The notes: generated by a model not told the origin, from the sequence alone. A DNA stretch of 44,251 nt from Rubripirellula sp. (GCA_028823035.1 JAPKCI010000029.1:1-44251), one strand, 5' to 3'; counted from the stretch's first letter, positions 9,115 to 18,281 are shown. Program-made: numbers and translations.

Positions 9115-10053
9115 GTGATCAAAACCGTCGACCTTACAAAGAAGTATGGTGATGCCTTCGCAATCAAAGGCATCGACCTCGACCTGCAGCCGGGTGATCT
9201 GTTCGGCTTCATTGGCCCCAACGGTGCTGGCAAGACAACCACGATGCGGATCATTGCAACATTACTGGAACCAACGTGGGGTGAAGCCTACGTTTGCAAT
9301 CACAGCGTCCATACCGCTCCCAAGGAAATCCGTCGCTTGGTCGGTTACATGCCTGATTTTTTTGGTGTTTACGATGACATGACGGTCGTTGAGTATCTGG
9401 AGTTCTTTGCTGCTTCCTACCGGATTGGTGGGCAAGATCGCCGGAAACGGGTCGACGAGATGCTCGACGTCGTCGACTTGGACTTCAAACGGGACGCCTT
9501 TGCAAACACACTTTCGCGTGGCCAGACACAGCGACTGGGATTGGCTCGAACGCTACTGCACGACCCGCAGGTACTCCTGCTCGATGAACCACTCTCAGGA
9601 CTCGATCCGCGTGCTCGCATCGAGATGCGGAATCTCTTGCGGAAACTGGGTGAGATGGGCAAAACCATCATCGTCAGCAGCCATATCCTTCCTGAACTGG
9701 CCGATGTCTGCAACAAGGTGGGAATCATTGACAAAGGTGAGCTCAAGCAGAACGCGACCAAGGCAGAAATCATTCGCATGGTGCGGCAGCACACGGTGCT
9801 GGTGATACAACCAGCTGACCGCAACAAAATGAAACAGGTTGCCGAACTGCTCGATGCCAACGCGAAAGTTCAAGCTTGCGAACTCGGCGACGATGCCATG
9901 CGTGTCGTACTCGAAAGCGGCGTTGAGGAGTATAGCGATCTTCCCAAGATTCTGATCGAAAACGGCATCGACTTGCGACGTTTCTCCGAAGAAGAAATCG
10001 ATCTCGAATCTGCCTTCATGGCACTGACCAAGGGCACCAGCAATCGCATGTAG
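9115..10053 (+). CDS. ABC transporter ATP-binding protein
   Basis: A 312-residue ABC ATPase. Visible elements are Walker A GPNGAGKTT (about 34-42), signature LSRGQ (about 133-137), Walker B with the catalytic glutamate LLLDEP (about 155-160), the D-loop SGLD and the switch histidine in SSHILPE. The remaining roughly 100 residues form the C-terminal extension common in ABC-2 type exporter ATPases (CcmA/NatA-like). It starts with GTG at 9115. No gene for a classical multi-span ABC-2 permease lies next to it. The only membrane partner nearby is the upstream protein at 6811-9024, which has few membrane segments. The substrate is unknown. It converges on holA across 106 bases. Confidence 0.93.
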   Translation: MIKTVDLTKKYGDAFAIKGIDLDLQPGDLFGFIGPNGAGKTTTMRIIATLLEPTWGEAYVCNHSVHTAPKEIRRLVGYMPDFFGVYDDMTVVEYLEFFAASYRIGGQDRRKRVDEMLDVVDLDFKRDAFANTLSRGQTQRLGLARTLLHDPQVLLLDEPLSGLDPRARIEMRNLLRKLGEMGKTIIVSSHILPELADVCNKVGIIDKGELKQNATKAEIIRMVRQHTVLVIQPADRNKMKQVAELLDANAKVQACELGDDAMRVVLESGVEEYSDLPKILIENGIDLRRFSEEEIDLESAFMALTKGTSNRM

Positions 10054-10088
10054 TCGTGGGTCCACCAAACCCATTCCTGCAAGAGAAT

Positions 10089-10111
10089 CGAGACCCGAAC
10101 ATTTCGGCTCG
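10089..10111. terminator. hairpin between convergent genes
   Basis: CGAG plus CCGAA, separated by a 2-base bulge, pairs with TTCGG plus CTCG around a CAT loop. It sits in the 106-base gap between the convergent ABC ATPase gene and holA. There is no T tract on either side, so its role as a terminator is doubtful. Confidence 0.3.
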
Positions 10112-10159
10112 GCACAGAGTTGGTGCGACGAAGCCAGTGCGTCTGACAGACAAGAGACC

Positions 10160-11233
10160 CTATCTGGACGCCTGCACGGTTTCTTTGGTCGCATCCTTGG
10201 ATAAACGAACCACGAGATTCTCGAGCAGGAACCGGTCACGACCATGATTGCTGTGTGTTCCTTTCAAACGCAAGTCAGCATCCAGTAACCAAGGTAGCAG
10301 TTGCTTTGCTGCAGGCCTGCCCATTCTTTGCAACTGTTGATTGGCCTTCTGGACCTCAGACGGTCCGCGATTGAAACCGGCGTACTTCAAGTTTTCATCC
10401 AACGTTCGCTTCATGCCACTGCGTTCAAAATGTTCGACCGCTGACGTTGTCATGCCTAGTCGTCGTAACGACCACGCAATCTGTGGAAGGAAAGCGATCG
10501 GTGGTTTGCCCGCACCCATAAGCTTGTCCAATTGCCGAAGGGCCTCGGCCGCGTCGCCAGCGGCAATCGCATCGGTAATCTGCCAAACCGTTTGGCCTTG
10601 CCACCCGGCAACAACCTCTTTGACCAAATCCTCACCGATGGTTTGATTGGGTTCACAGTACAACGCGAGCTTCGCTATCTCGGTATCGAGCATTCCGATA
10701 TCCTCACCAATCAATTCAACCAAACTATCGGTCGCCCCCTGAGTCAAGCGAGCACGATGCCGTGCTGCCACATAGCCCATCAGAAAGGACCTCCGCTTAG
10801 CGGGCGAGCTCTCCTTACTCCCAGTTGCTCGACAATCAACGAGTGAGTGTTGCTTCAACAACAACTTATAGACTCGAGTATTCGCAGCAAGCGAATCCAG
10901 ATCCAAGACAAACCGACTCGCTCCGCCAGATATTGCCAGATAATCTTCAATCTGGGTTCGAAATTCACTGACGAATTTGTCTGCGTTACGCACCAAAATG
11001 GTCCGCTTGCCTCCAAAGTCAAACAGAGAGGCGGTTGCCAACTCATCACGCAAATCAAACCACGAGGTCGTATCGCCGTCGAACTGGCTGACGTCTCCGT
11101 CGGAAGAAAGCAGTTGAAAGACCCATGTTCGCAGAGTGGTGTCACTGCCGAAAACACCGATCGCGTCGGCAACTTTTTCCGGTGGATTTTCAAGTAACTC
11201 AAATGCGTGAATCAGTGTCATGCGAGACACCAT
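10160..11233 (-). CDS. holA: DNA polymerase III subunit delta
   Basis: A 357-residue protein matching the delta subunit of the clamp loader, which opens the sliding beta clamp and loads it on DNA with gamma/tau and delta'. The overall layout fits: an N-terminal nucleotide-binding-like fold without a working P-loop, the central segment with LIGEDIGMLDTEIAKLALY, and a helical C-terminal domain containing WSLRRLGMT. Length is near the family norm of about 340. The start is either ATG 11233 or ATG 11221; the second removes only four residues and resembles other HolA starts. It follows the secreted protein gene at 11278-13644 by 44 bases, so the two may be co-transcribed, although a functional link is unlikely. 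Confidence 0.85.
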   Translation of the reverse strand: MVSRMTLIHAFELLENPPEKVADAIGVFGSDTTLRTWVFQLLSSDGDVSQFDGDTTSWFDLRDELATASLFDFGGKRTILVRNADKFVSEFRTQIEDYLAISGGASRFVLDLDSLAANTRVYKLLLKQHSLVDCRATGSKESSPAKRRSFLMGYVAARHRARLTQGATDSLVELIGEDIGMLDTEIAKLALYCEPNQTIGEDLVKEVVAGWQGQTVWQITDAIAAGDAAEALRQLDKLMGAGKPPIAFLPQIAWSLRRLGMTTSAVEHFERSGMKRTLDENLKYAGFNRGPSEVQKANQQLQRMGRPAAKQLLPWLLDADLRLKGTHSNHGRDRFLLENLVVRLSKDATKETVQASR

Positions 11234-11277
11234 ACCAGCCGCTTAAGCAAGATGCGACCTGCACCAAAGAACTCCCG

Positions 11278-13644
11278 TTACTTCAAAGAGCCATCACTGA
11301 AAGAGTCATCACTGCGCAAGGCTGTCTGACCATCACTTTGTGCAGGATTCACTGACAGCGGCTGAAAACCGCGAATCCTGGCTCTGGGAGCAAGCCCCTG
11401 AGTGTCGATTGGCTGATCCAGAATGTAACTTCCAACATTGCCAGCTTCGTCCGTCCCATCAATCCGCAAGTACAACTGACGCGGCAGATTGGGGTCTGCA
11501 CGCCAAACATACTCACCAGTGTTCTGCAGTCCGGCGGCAATGGTGGTCCATGGACCGTCGGGTGACCCGCTAAAAGACAACATAATGGGTCGACGCAGCG
11601 GATTGGTATCGTTGCATTCATAACCAATGACCAAACCACCCGTTCGGTCACCCTCGCCATACCGAGCCCCCGTGATTCGGACGCTCGGTCGGGTGCGGTC
11701 AACAACGACAAACATGTCTGGGGATTCACCCGCCAACGGCCTTGGGCTGGCGAGTCCATTTCCACCCACGACGACAATGCGGAATCCAAAGACTCCCTCG
11801 CCTTGCGTTTCAATATCGAAAGGACTGCTCCGGTCGGGATCCTGCCCCCACAACGACCAGGTACTGCCGTGGTCCAAACTGCCATACAGTTCGATTGCCT
11901 CTACCCCCTGGCTACCAACTGCTTCCAATTCGTAACCCAGACTAAAACGCTGACTGTCGCTAAAACGGACAGCCGCTCGTTGCATGGCAAGATTCGAGTC
12001 CACAGCCTCGGCGCGATCAGATCGATAACGTCCGGCATCCGACTGGGCCTTCGGAGCAGGAATTTCTTCCTGTTTCAATTTGGCAACAGCTGACTCCTCT
12101 GTAATGGGCCGCATCGCCTCGGCCGCAGTCATGGGCTTCGGCTTTTCTTTCTTTGCGGTAAGTTCCTGCGACGAGCGTTGAGGTGAGTTCAATCCAAAAC
12201 CATCGCCAATCTGCATCGGAGTGGCCGGCGGAGGCAGAATTGATTGCGGTTGCTGAGGGCTGGCAGCCACTGGCGCTGCCCCGCGAACCGAAGGAGGTGC
12301 GAAGTCCATCTTCGCAACACTGTTGGCTGCACCACTGTTGGCTGCACCACTGTTGGCTGCACCATTTGCAGGCATGGGGATACCTGATTGAGCACGGGCA
12401 CCCATCGGACGATTGGCTGCTGAATTCGGGAAGCCACCCGGTAGGGTCTGCGACCCAAAATCCATGCTGTTCGTCGTAGCACGAGGAACCGCGGTCGGTC
12501 GCGACGCAAGTGGCGAACCAGCGACTGAGGGTGTGGCGCCACGATAATTTGCGTTGGGAGTGGACTGGGGTATCATTCCGAACTGGGGTAAACCGCGAAG
12601 ACGCGTTGAGTTTTGTCCTTGAACTGTGGCTCGCACCTCCGATCCCGGTGCTCCTGTCGAGGCGGAGTAGGGAACCGTGTTAGTCCAATCTGAGGACGTT
12701 GAGGGTGGCGGATTGATGGACGGAGTTATTCCGCGTGGTAAGGGTGCCAACATGGGTGGCGTATTGGGGCCCGAGATTGGTTCGGCCGCAACACGTTGTT
12801 CACCATCAAGCCGATATTGCAATGGTTGAGCGAACAGGGTTTCGGGGGACTTATTGGCTGCAAAACGGCTTGCATTGCTTGTTGCCACTCTCGGCCTACG
12901 AACCAATTGGTTGATCACGGTTTGATTTCCAGCCGTATCGGAGACCACCAATTGCAGCGACAACAGTTTCCAGTCCTCGCTGGGAGTAAACCGGATGTCA
13001 CCGCCGGCAGCATACTGAGACATCTCGACAGTTTGCCAAACCTTGACCGCATCGGTAGCGTAACGAAGTTGCACAATTTTCAAGGGTGTCGCGTCATTCA
13101 CGCTCATCGCCGCATGGACTCGCCCGTGATCATCCGCGTCAACCTTAAGCACAATCGCGGGCTTGGTCGTGTCGACATAGACTTTCAATTGCGGCAATAT
13201 CGCCCCAGCAGGGTGTGCTTGGCCTGCCGCATCAATCGTGCGGGTTGCAAACCAGTACTCGCCGTCCCCATCAGCCTGGTACTGAAACTGCTTCAATTTG
13301 GCTGTCGGTTTCTTTTGATCAAACAGTTTCCAGTTATCACTTGACCCCCGTGCTACGAAAAGTCGAACCGCTACCGGTTGAGTCCCGGCTGCATCCACGG
13401 TGAAGGGAATAGAGAAAGACGGGGACCCCAGAATAAAGCATCCTTCACTGGGACCTTGACCCGATGTCACGACACCCGAGTTGGCTTGGGACTCCACGGT
13501 CGGTTCAGGCAACGGTGGATCCGAACCCTCGATGCGTCCCTCAACGACCTGGGGGATCTCGACAGCAAGAGCCGAGTCCATCAGCATGGGGACGGCCAAT
13601 GAGCCGGAAATGGCAAGTAAACTCGTTATTGTGACCAGTCGCAT
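11278..13644 (-). CDS. secreted protein of unknown function with low-complexity linker
   Basis: A 788-residue protein with an N-terminal signal peptide (hydrophobic stretch and AMDSALA-type end, cleavage near residue 27). I do not recognise a catalytic domain. The folded parts at about residues 60-270 and 560-760 look like beta-sandwich repeats: both have phrases such as DTTKPAIVLKV or DRTRPSVRITG followed by a conserved AGN (DTAGNQT, DEAGNVG), as in Ig-like or bacterial extracellular sandwich domains. Between them is a long Pro/Ser/Ala/Gly-rich linker with a small NSGAA repeat near residues 430-445. The protein is probably located in the periplasm or on the surface. It is divergent from mnmG and is followed by holA. 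Confidence 0.78.
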   Translation of the reverse strand: MRLVTITSLLAISGSLAVPMLMDSALAVEIPQVVEGRIEGSDPPLPEPTVESQANSGVVTSGQGPSEGCFILGSPSFSIPFTVDAAGTQPVAVRLFVARGSSDNWKLFDQKKPTAKLKQFQYQADGDGEYWFATRTIDAAGQAHPAGAILPQLKVYVDTTKPAIVLKVDADDHGRVHAAMSVNDATPLKIVQLRYATDAVKVWQTVEMSQYAAGGDIRFTPSEDWKLLSLQLVVSDTAGNQTVINQLVRRPRVATSNASRFAANKSPETLFAQPLQYRLDGEQRVAAEPISGPNTPPMLAPLPRGITPSINPPPSTSSDWTNTVPYSASTGAPGSEVRATVQGQNSTRLRGLPQFGMIPQSTPNANYRGATPSVAGSPLASRPTAVPRATTNSMDFGSQTLPGGFPNSAANRPMGARAQSGIPMPANGAANSGAANSGAANSVAKMDFAPPSVRGAAPVAASPQQPQSILPPPATPMQIGDGFGLNSPQRSSQELTAKKEKPKPMTAAEAMRPITEESAVAKLKQEEIPAPKAQSDAGRYRSDRAEAVDSNLAMQRAAVRFSDSQRFSLGYELEAVGSQGVEAIELYGSLDHGSTWSLWGQDPDRSSPFDIETQGEGVFGFRIVVVGGNGLASPRPLAGESPDMFVVVDRTRPSVRITGARYGEGDRTGGLVIGYECNDTNPLRRPIMLSFSGSPDGPWTTIAAGLQNTGEYVWRADPNLPRQLYLRIDGTDEAGNVGSYILDQPIDTQGLAPRARIRGFQPLSVNPAQSDGQTALRSDDSFSDGSLK
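12321..12365 (-). repeat. 15-bp in-frame repeat, three copies
   Basis: Three copies of the 15-mer tgttggctgcaccac (last base changed in the third copy) occur at 12321-12335, 12336-12350 and 12351-12365. On the coding (minus) strand they encode repeated NSGAA in the linker of the secreted protein. Length changes by slippage would keep the reading frame. Confidence 0.9.
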
Positions 13645-13840
13645 CTCGTCGGCCGTGCCTCAAGTATCGAGTAGAACTACAGTAACGGGACCGTAATCCG
13701 AATCCCACCTACTCGGCTTCGACCATTCGACCTGCGTTTCTTGAGCTTTTGCTGATGGACCTGCTCGACCCCACATCCTCGTTTTCCCAACCAGTCAATC
13801 ACTACCAGATTGCCTAATCAGTACTCCCAAATCCTGAGCC

Positions 13841-15670
13841 ATGAGCAGCAACTGCTATCAGTACGACGTCATTGTCATTGGAGCCGGACATGCAGGCACG
13901 GAAGCCGCCGCGGCGGCCGCACGAATCGGTGCCCGAACAGCTCTGCTGACAACCAATCTCGACACCGTAGGTCAAATGTCCTGCAACCCGGCTATCGGCG
14001 GCGTTGCCAAAGGACAGATTGTGCGTGAGGTCGATGCTCTTGGCGGTTTGATGGGTGAAGCGATTGATGCCACTGGGATCCAGTTCAGGATGCTCAACTG
14101 TCGCAAGGGGCCCGCCATGCACAGCCCTCGTGCACAAGCTGACAAACGGGCTTACCAGCACTACGTCAAATGTCAGATCGAACAACAAGAAAACCTTGAT
14201 CTACGTCAGGAAACCGTCGAGGATCTCATCACCGAAACCGCTGAAAACACAACACGCGTTTGTGGTGTTACTGTCCGAGGTGACGCCAAGTACGTTGCTC
14301 CGACGGTGGTTCTGACCACAGGAACATTTCTGCAGGCGATCATGCATACCGGAGATGCTAAGACTGCAGGGGGCAGAGCAGGGGAGGGCACGACTGCCGG
14401 CATCAGCGGCGCACTTCACCGTCTCGGCTTCGAGGTTGAAAGGTTCAAAACAGGAACACCACCAAGACTCAACGGGCGGACAATCGACTATTCGAAAGTC
14501 GAACCCCAGCCAGGCGATGACATACCGCAACCGTTCTCGTTCATGACGGATGAACTGACATGCGAGCAGCTTCCCTGTTTCATCACCTACACCAATGAGG
14601 CGGTTCATGACTTGATACGCAAAAATTTGCACCGAGCACCGATGTACAGCGGCCAGATCAATTCACGCGGTCCCCGTTATTGCCCGAGCATTGAGGACAA
14701 GGTAGTGCGGTTTGCCGACAAGACAAGCCATCAACTCTTTCTGGAACCAGAGGGACGAAACACACAGGAAGTGTACGTCAATGGTATTTCGACAAGTCTA
14801 CCACGAGACGTGCAGGACCAGATGTTCCGGATGATCGCGGGCCTCGAAAACGCGAGGATCATGCGGTACGGATACGCCGTCGAATATGACTTCAGCCCCC
14901 CAACCCAACTCTGGCCCCATCTGGAATCAAAACTGGTCAACGGACTGTTTCTGGCCGGTCAAATCAATGGCACAACAGGCTACGAAGAAGCGGCGGGACA
15001 GGGATTGATCGCAGGCTTGAATGCAGCCCGGCAAACAGCAGGAAAAAGCCCTTGGGTTCCCACGCGTGACCAAGCATACATCGGGGTACTGCTCGATGAT
15101 CTTGTCACGGCGGGAACTGATGAACCTTATCGAATGTTCACCAGCCGCGCCGAGTACCGTCTGCTACTTCGACAAGACAATGCCGATCGACGACTGACAG
15201 AGAAAGCAGATGAACTGGGACTGATTGATCAGGCTCGTTGTCAGCGATTTCAGGAAAAAGTTGTCCAGATGAATCGCGGGGTAGAGTTGCTCAAAAATGC
15301 GAAAATCGACAATCTCGCAGCGAACGTCTATCTGCGCAGACCCGAGGTTGATTGGGAGCAGATGTGCGAGCGAGTCCCGGAACTTGCTGGGATCGAAACT
15401 GCGGCAGCACAGCAGTGCCTTTTTGATATTAAATATGAAGGTTACATCGGTCGACAGCGGGTCGAGGTTGAACGCCACCAACGTCTGGCAGGAAAACGAA
15501 TTCCAACCTCATTCGACTACAATTCAATCAACCCGCTGAGAAGCGAAGCAAGGGAAAAACTATCCCGTATTCGGCCACTGAACCTCGGTCAAGCCAAACG
15601 GATTAGTGGCATCACGCCAGCCGACCTAGCCTTGGTTCTGGCCCATCTGGAGTCCAAACGGAAGGCCTAA
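13841..15670 (+). CDS. mnmG: tRNA uridine-5-carboxymethylaminomethyl(34) synthesis enzyme MnmG
   Basis: A 609-residue MnmG (GidA) protein. With MnmE it installs carboxymethylaminomethyl at the wobble uridine of certain tRNAs, using FAD, NADH and folate. The FAD-binding motif is visible at the N-terminus (IGAGHAGTEAAAAAARIG). Other family signatures are CNPAIGGVAKGQIVREVDAL, CRKGPAMHSPRAQADK and LFLAGQINGTTGYEEAAGQG. The helical C-terminal region that contacts MnmE ends with ISGITPADLALVLAHL. Length is close to the usual 620-630. MnmE is not in the window. It starts at ATG 13841 and lies alone, divergent from the secreted protein gene, with about 450 noncoding bases after it. Confidence 0.97.
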   Translation: MSSNCYQYDVIVIGAGHAGTEAAAAAARIGARTALLTTNLDTVGQMSCNPAIGGVAKGQIVREVDALGGLMGEAIDATGIQFRMLNCRKGPAMHSPRAQADKRAYQHYVKCQIEQQENLDLRQETVEDLITETAENTTRVCGVTVRGDAKYVAPTVVLTTGTFLQAIMHTGDAKTAGGRAGEGTTAGISGALHRLGFEVERFKTGTPPRLNGRTIDYSKVEPQPGDDIPQPFSFMTDELTCEQLPCFITYTNEAVHDLIRKNLHRAPMYSGQINSRGPRYCPSIEDKVVRFADKTSHQLFLEPEGRNTQEVYVNGISTSLPRDVQDQMFRMIAGLENARIMRYGYAVEYDFSPPTQLWPHLESKLVNGLFLAGQINGTTGYEEAAGQGLIAGLNAARQTAGKSPWVPTRDQAYIGVLLDDLVTAGTDEPYRMFTSRAEYRLLLRQDNADRRLTEKADELGLIDQARCQRFQEKVVQMNRGVELLKNAKIDNLAANVYLRRPEVDWEQMCERVPELAGIETAAAQQCLFDIKYEGYIGRQRVEVERHQRLAGKRIPTSFDYNSINPLRSEAREKLSRIRPLNLGQAKRISGITPADLALVLAHLESKRKA

Positions 15671-16127
15671 AGATGCTTGTGGGTGGAACTTGTTTCAATC
15701 CTCGAGAAGATAATCTGCGTTTCTTTTTTGAAAATTGCTGGACTGATTATCGCTAAGTTATTTGCAAGAATGCAGTTATGTCATTTCAATCAATCTTGAC
15801 CTAGACGGTTGATTCGATAGAATTCGTGACTAAGGCAATCCTGGTAAGGCAGCGAGGCTCGGAGCTTCCTGACGCCTACGTTCTTCACGCAAATAGCAGC
15901 GATATGTGCCAGTGCGGTAGGACAGGGAGTTTGCCGAAGGTAAAGAACTGAATTTGGTTTGTTCACAAGTGGCTCGAAAACGAGTGCAAATGAACCAACC
16001 ACACTGGGGGGCTGACCATTGTCGGTCCCGATTTACTGACAATACCGCTTTGCAAAATCCTGATGACAGGATAGTGCCGGGCACGACATCGGAAACGTCT
16101 AGTCATGCAAGGAGGATGGTTTCTGCC
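15671..16127. other. intergenic region before the two-component operon
   Basis: About 457 bases with no supported gene. The first part is AT-rich; the second is ordinary in composition. Two short overlapping minus-strand ORFs at 15790-16084 show no domain, ribosome-binding site or recognisable product. A sigma70-like promoter candidate is at 15796-15823. A strong AAGGAGG ribosome-binding site at 16109-16115 precedes the regulator start. No tRNA cloverleaf could be built. Confidence 0.5.
15796..15823 (+). promoter_or_regulatory. candidate sigma70-type promoter
   Basis: TTGACC (15796-15801) and TAGAAT (15818-15823) are separated by 16 bases, close to the TTGACA/TATAAT consensus. It would leave a leader of about 300 bases before the HTH-receiver regulator at 16128. 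Planctomycete promoters are poorly defined, so confidence is low. Confidence 0.3.
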
Positions 16128-16715
16128 ATGACCACAAAAACGGTCTTCACGACAGGCGAAGCAGCCAAAATATGTAAAGTTAGTCAGCAGACGATTATCC
16201 GTTGTTTCGACAACGGTTCGCTCAAAGGCTTTCGCGTTCCCGGCAGCAAATTCCGTCGCATTCCCCGCGAGCAGTTGTTCCTGTTCATGAAGGAAAACGG
16301 TATCCCTACGGATGCCTTGGAAAGCGGCAAGAAGAAATTGTTGATCGTGGATGACGATCAAGATCTGGTCGATTTGATCAAAGATGGCTTTGATCGGGAC
16401 GGTCGGTTTGACATTCGCACAGCTAATAACGGCTTTGACGCTGGCATGGGAGTCAAAGAATTTCGACCCGACTTGGTGGTTCTGGATGTAATGCTTCCAG
16501 ACATCAACGGCAAGGAAGTCTGCCAACGGGTGCGGAATGACCCGGCGATGGACACGGTCAAGATCATTTGCATCTCGGGAATGGTCGAGCACAGTAAAGT
16601 TGACGCCTTAAAGGCTGCCGGCGCAAATGACTTCATGCAGAAGCCATTTTCGATCGATGACCTGATTGGCCGCGCTTGCGATCTGCTTGAAATTGAACGC
16701 AGCTTGGTAGGCTAA
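16128..16715 (+). CDS. excisionase-type HTH / response regulator fusion
   Basis: A 195-residue regulator with an N-terminal DNA-binding domain and a C-terminal receiver. Residues about 6-52 form a MerR/excisionase-like winged HTH (TTGEAAKICKVSQQTIIRCF, then GFRVPGSKFRRIPREQL). Residues about 65-190 form the receiver: acidic pocket IVDDDQD, phosphoacceptor Asp120 in VVLDVMLPD, the conserved Ser/Thr in ICISGM, and the lysine in MQKPF. The order HTH then receiver is the reverse of the common OmpR or NarL layout. ATG 16128 is chosen because AAGGAGG lies at 16109-16115 and the two domains begin right after it; the open frame upstream to 15954 shows no conserved sequence. A histidine kinase gene starts one base after the stop, so the two are a cognate pair in all likelihood. 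Target genes are unknown. Confidence 0.9.
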   Translation: MTTKTVFTTGEAAKICKVSQQTIIRCFDNGSLKGFRVPGSKFRRIPREQLFLFMKENGIPTDALESGKKKLLIVDDDQDLVDLIKDGFDRDGRFDIRTANNGFDAGMGVKEFRPDLVVLDVMLPDINGKEVCQRVRNDPAMDTVKIICISGMVEHSKVDALKAAGANDFMQKPFSIDDLIGRACDLLEIERSLVG

Positions 16716-16716
16716 G

Positions 16717-18096
16717 GTGGACAGCGATCTTTCGCTATCACGCACACGCATGGTTCAGGCAGTGGTCGATGACATCGGCCACCGCAACTCGAACCAGGTG
16801 AAACTTCAACGCAATTTCACTGAGAGGACAAGTCCGATGGGGTTATTACCCTGTTTGAGACGTGGCTCCGATCGGTGGTGGTTGCCACAAACAGAGCGTT
16901 CGACCGATGCCATCGGGCACTTGTTGCTGATGGATCTTCGGAGCGGCACTGGCAGCAAACCATCGGTGGACGGAGCGACTCGGGACCGGGTGTGCCGAGC
17001 TCTGCTGAGCGATCCGGCATACTTCATTTTCACGGTGCTTGGTCATCCCGGTCAGAGTCCGTTCGGACTCGATGATCTGGTGACATGGCACTCCAAAAAT
17101 ATTACCGGGCAGATCGCCAGCGGTGATGCTTTTCTGGGTGCGCCGACAATCACACCCATTATCGAACAACGCTGGAGAAAGCTGACGGATCATTTCCGAA
17201 CTCTGCCACCCGCCAAATGGATGGAAGATGCGTCGCTGTGGTTGGAAGTCACAGGACCAAAAGTTTCGAACACCTGGCGTGAACAATGGCCGATTGTCCA
17301 GATCCCAGATGAACCGGTCGCAATAGTCGCCGACCACTCCATGCTTCAGGAACTGGCCAGATCGGTCCAGCGTCAGAAGTCTCTAGAGAGTGCATTCGAC
17401 TCGCGTCTGCACAAGAACAAACTCGCAGCGATCAAACAGCTTGCCTACGGTCTAAGCCACGAAATCAATAATCCGCTGGCAAATATTTCAACTCGCGCAG
17501 AACAATTGCAGCGAGGCGAAACCGATCTCAATCGCACTGCCACCCTGCAGAGGATCATTGATCAGGTGTATCGAGCGCATGAGATGATTGCGGACTTAAT
17601 GTTCTATGCAAATCCACCTACACTTGAACGGCAGCCTTGTGAAATCGGTGATCTACTGGACAAGGTTGCAGAATCTTTTCAGGAGGAGGCCGATCGACAG
17701 GCTATCAAGTTTCAGATTTCCACCGATCCGGACGCTGCCAGTGGGCAGGAACAGACGATTCTTGCTGATGCAACCATGCTAATGGAGGCGATTCGCGCAC
17801 TGGTTCGCAATGCGATGGACGCCATCGGTTGTCAGGGAGCAATCAGCCTGTCGATACAAAACGACGGCGATGGAATTAGGATACTCGTTGCCGACAGCGG
17901 ACCTGGATTGTCGGAGCATGCTCGAACGTACGCATTTGACCCCTATTTTAGTGGCAGAGAGGCCGGCCGCGGACTCGGTCTGGGACTTTGTCGGGCTTAC
18001 CGAATCGCAAAGCTTCATGAGGGCGATATCTCGCTTTCCAGTGGTCCACCCGGTTGCGTGGCGACGCTGACCTTGCCGCTTCCTCCGACTACTTGA
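16717..18096 (+). CDS. soluble sensor histidine kinase
   Basis: A 459-residue histidine kinase with no membrane segment, so it should be cytoplasmic. The dimerisation box is LSHEINNPLANIST with phospho-His near residue 248. The ATP-binding part has the N box RNAMDAIG, the G1 box ADSGPGLS and the G2-like GRGLGLGLCRAY. This is the HisKA/HATPase_c type. The first 220 residues form a sensor region I cannot assign; it contains DPAYFIFTVLG and a predicted coiled stretch just before the H box. The start is a GTG at 16717, one base after the stop of the HTH-receiver gene, indicating translational coupling. Internal ATGs (for example in MVQAVVDD) are possible alternatives. The likely phosphotransfer partner is that regulator. 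The signal is unknown. Confidence 0.9.
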   Translation: MDSDLSLSRTRMVQAVVDDIGHRNSNQVKLQRNFTERTSPMGLLPCLRRGSDRWWLPQTERSTDAIGHLLLMDLRSGTGSKPSVDGATRDRVCRALLSDPAYFIFTVLGHPGQSPFGLDDLVTWHSKNITGQIASGDAFLGAPTITPIIEQRWRKLTDHFRTLPPAKWMEDASLWLEVTGPKVSNTWREQWPIVQIPDEPVAIVADHSMLQELARSVQRQKSLESAFDSRLHKNKLAAIKQLAYGLSHEINNPLANISTRAEQLQRGETDLNRTATLQRIIDQVYRAHEMIADLMFYANPPTLERQPCEIGDLLDKVAESFQEEADRQAIKFQISTDPDAASGQEQTILADATMLMEAIRALVRNAMDAIGCQGAISLSIQNDGDGIRILVADSGPGLSEHARTYAFDPYFSGREAGRGLGLGLCRAYRIAKLHEGDISLSSGPPGCVATLTLPLPPTT

Positions 18097-18111
18097 TGTC
18101 ACGCTGATTTT

Positions 18112-18134
18112 CAGTGCGGGACGGAGTCCCACTG
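18112..18134 (+). terminator. hairpin after the histidine kinase gene
   Basis: CAGTG-(CG)-GGAC pairs with GTCCCACTG around a GGA loop, a 9-bp stem with a 2-base bulge, 16 bases after the kinase stop. No T tract follows, so it may be a non-canonical terminator or an mRNA 3'-end stem. Confidence 0.35.
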
Positions 18135-18281
18135 CTCAAGAATTGGCTGGTAACACGGCAGAGCCGCCCCCAACGCTCGCGGTCAGGACTTCTGGCTCGC
18201 CCGCTGGTCGATTTGCAGTTGATCGCGGATAATCTCGTCTCAATCAGGAACTGTCACCTTCGTTTTTTTATTGGGTAACTC

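Noticed and set aside
15671-15760. tRNA gene (GTTTCAATCC resembles a T loop)
   Set aside because: No acceptor stem, anticodon arm or D arm could be assembled around it.
15790-16084. Two small minus-strand ORFs upstream of the HTH-receiver gene
   Set aside because: Overlapping each other, no ribosome-binding site or domain.
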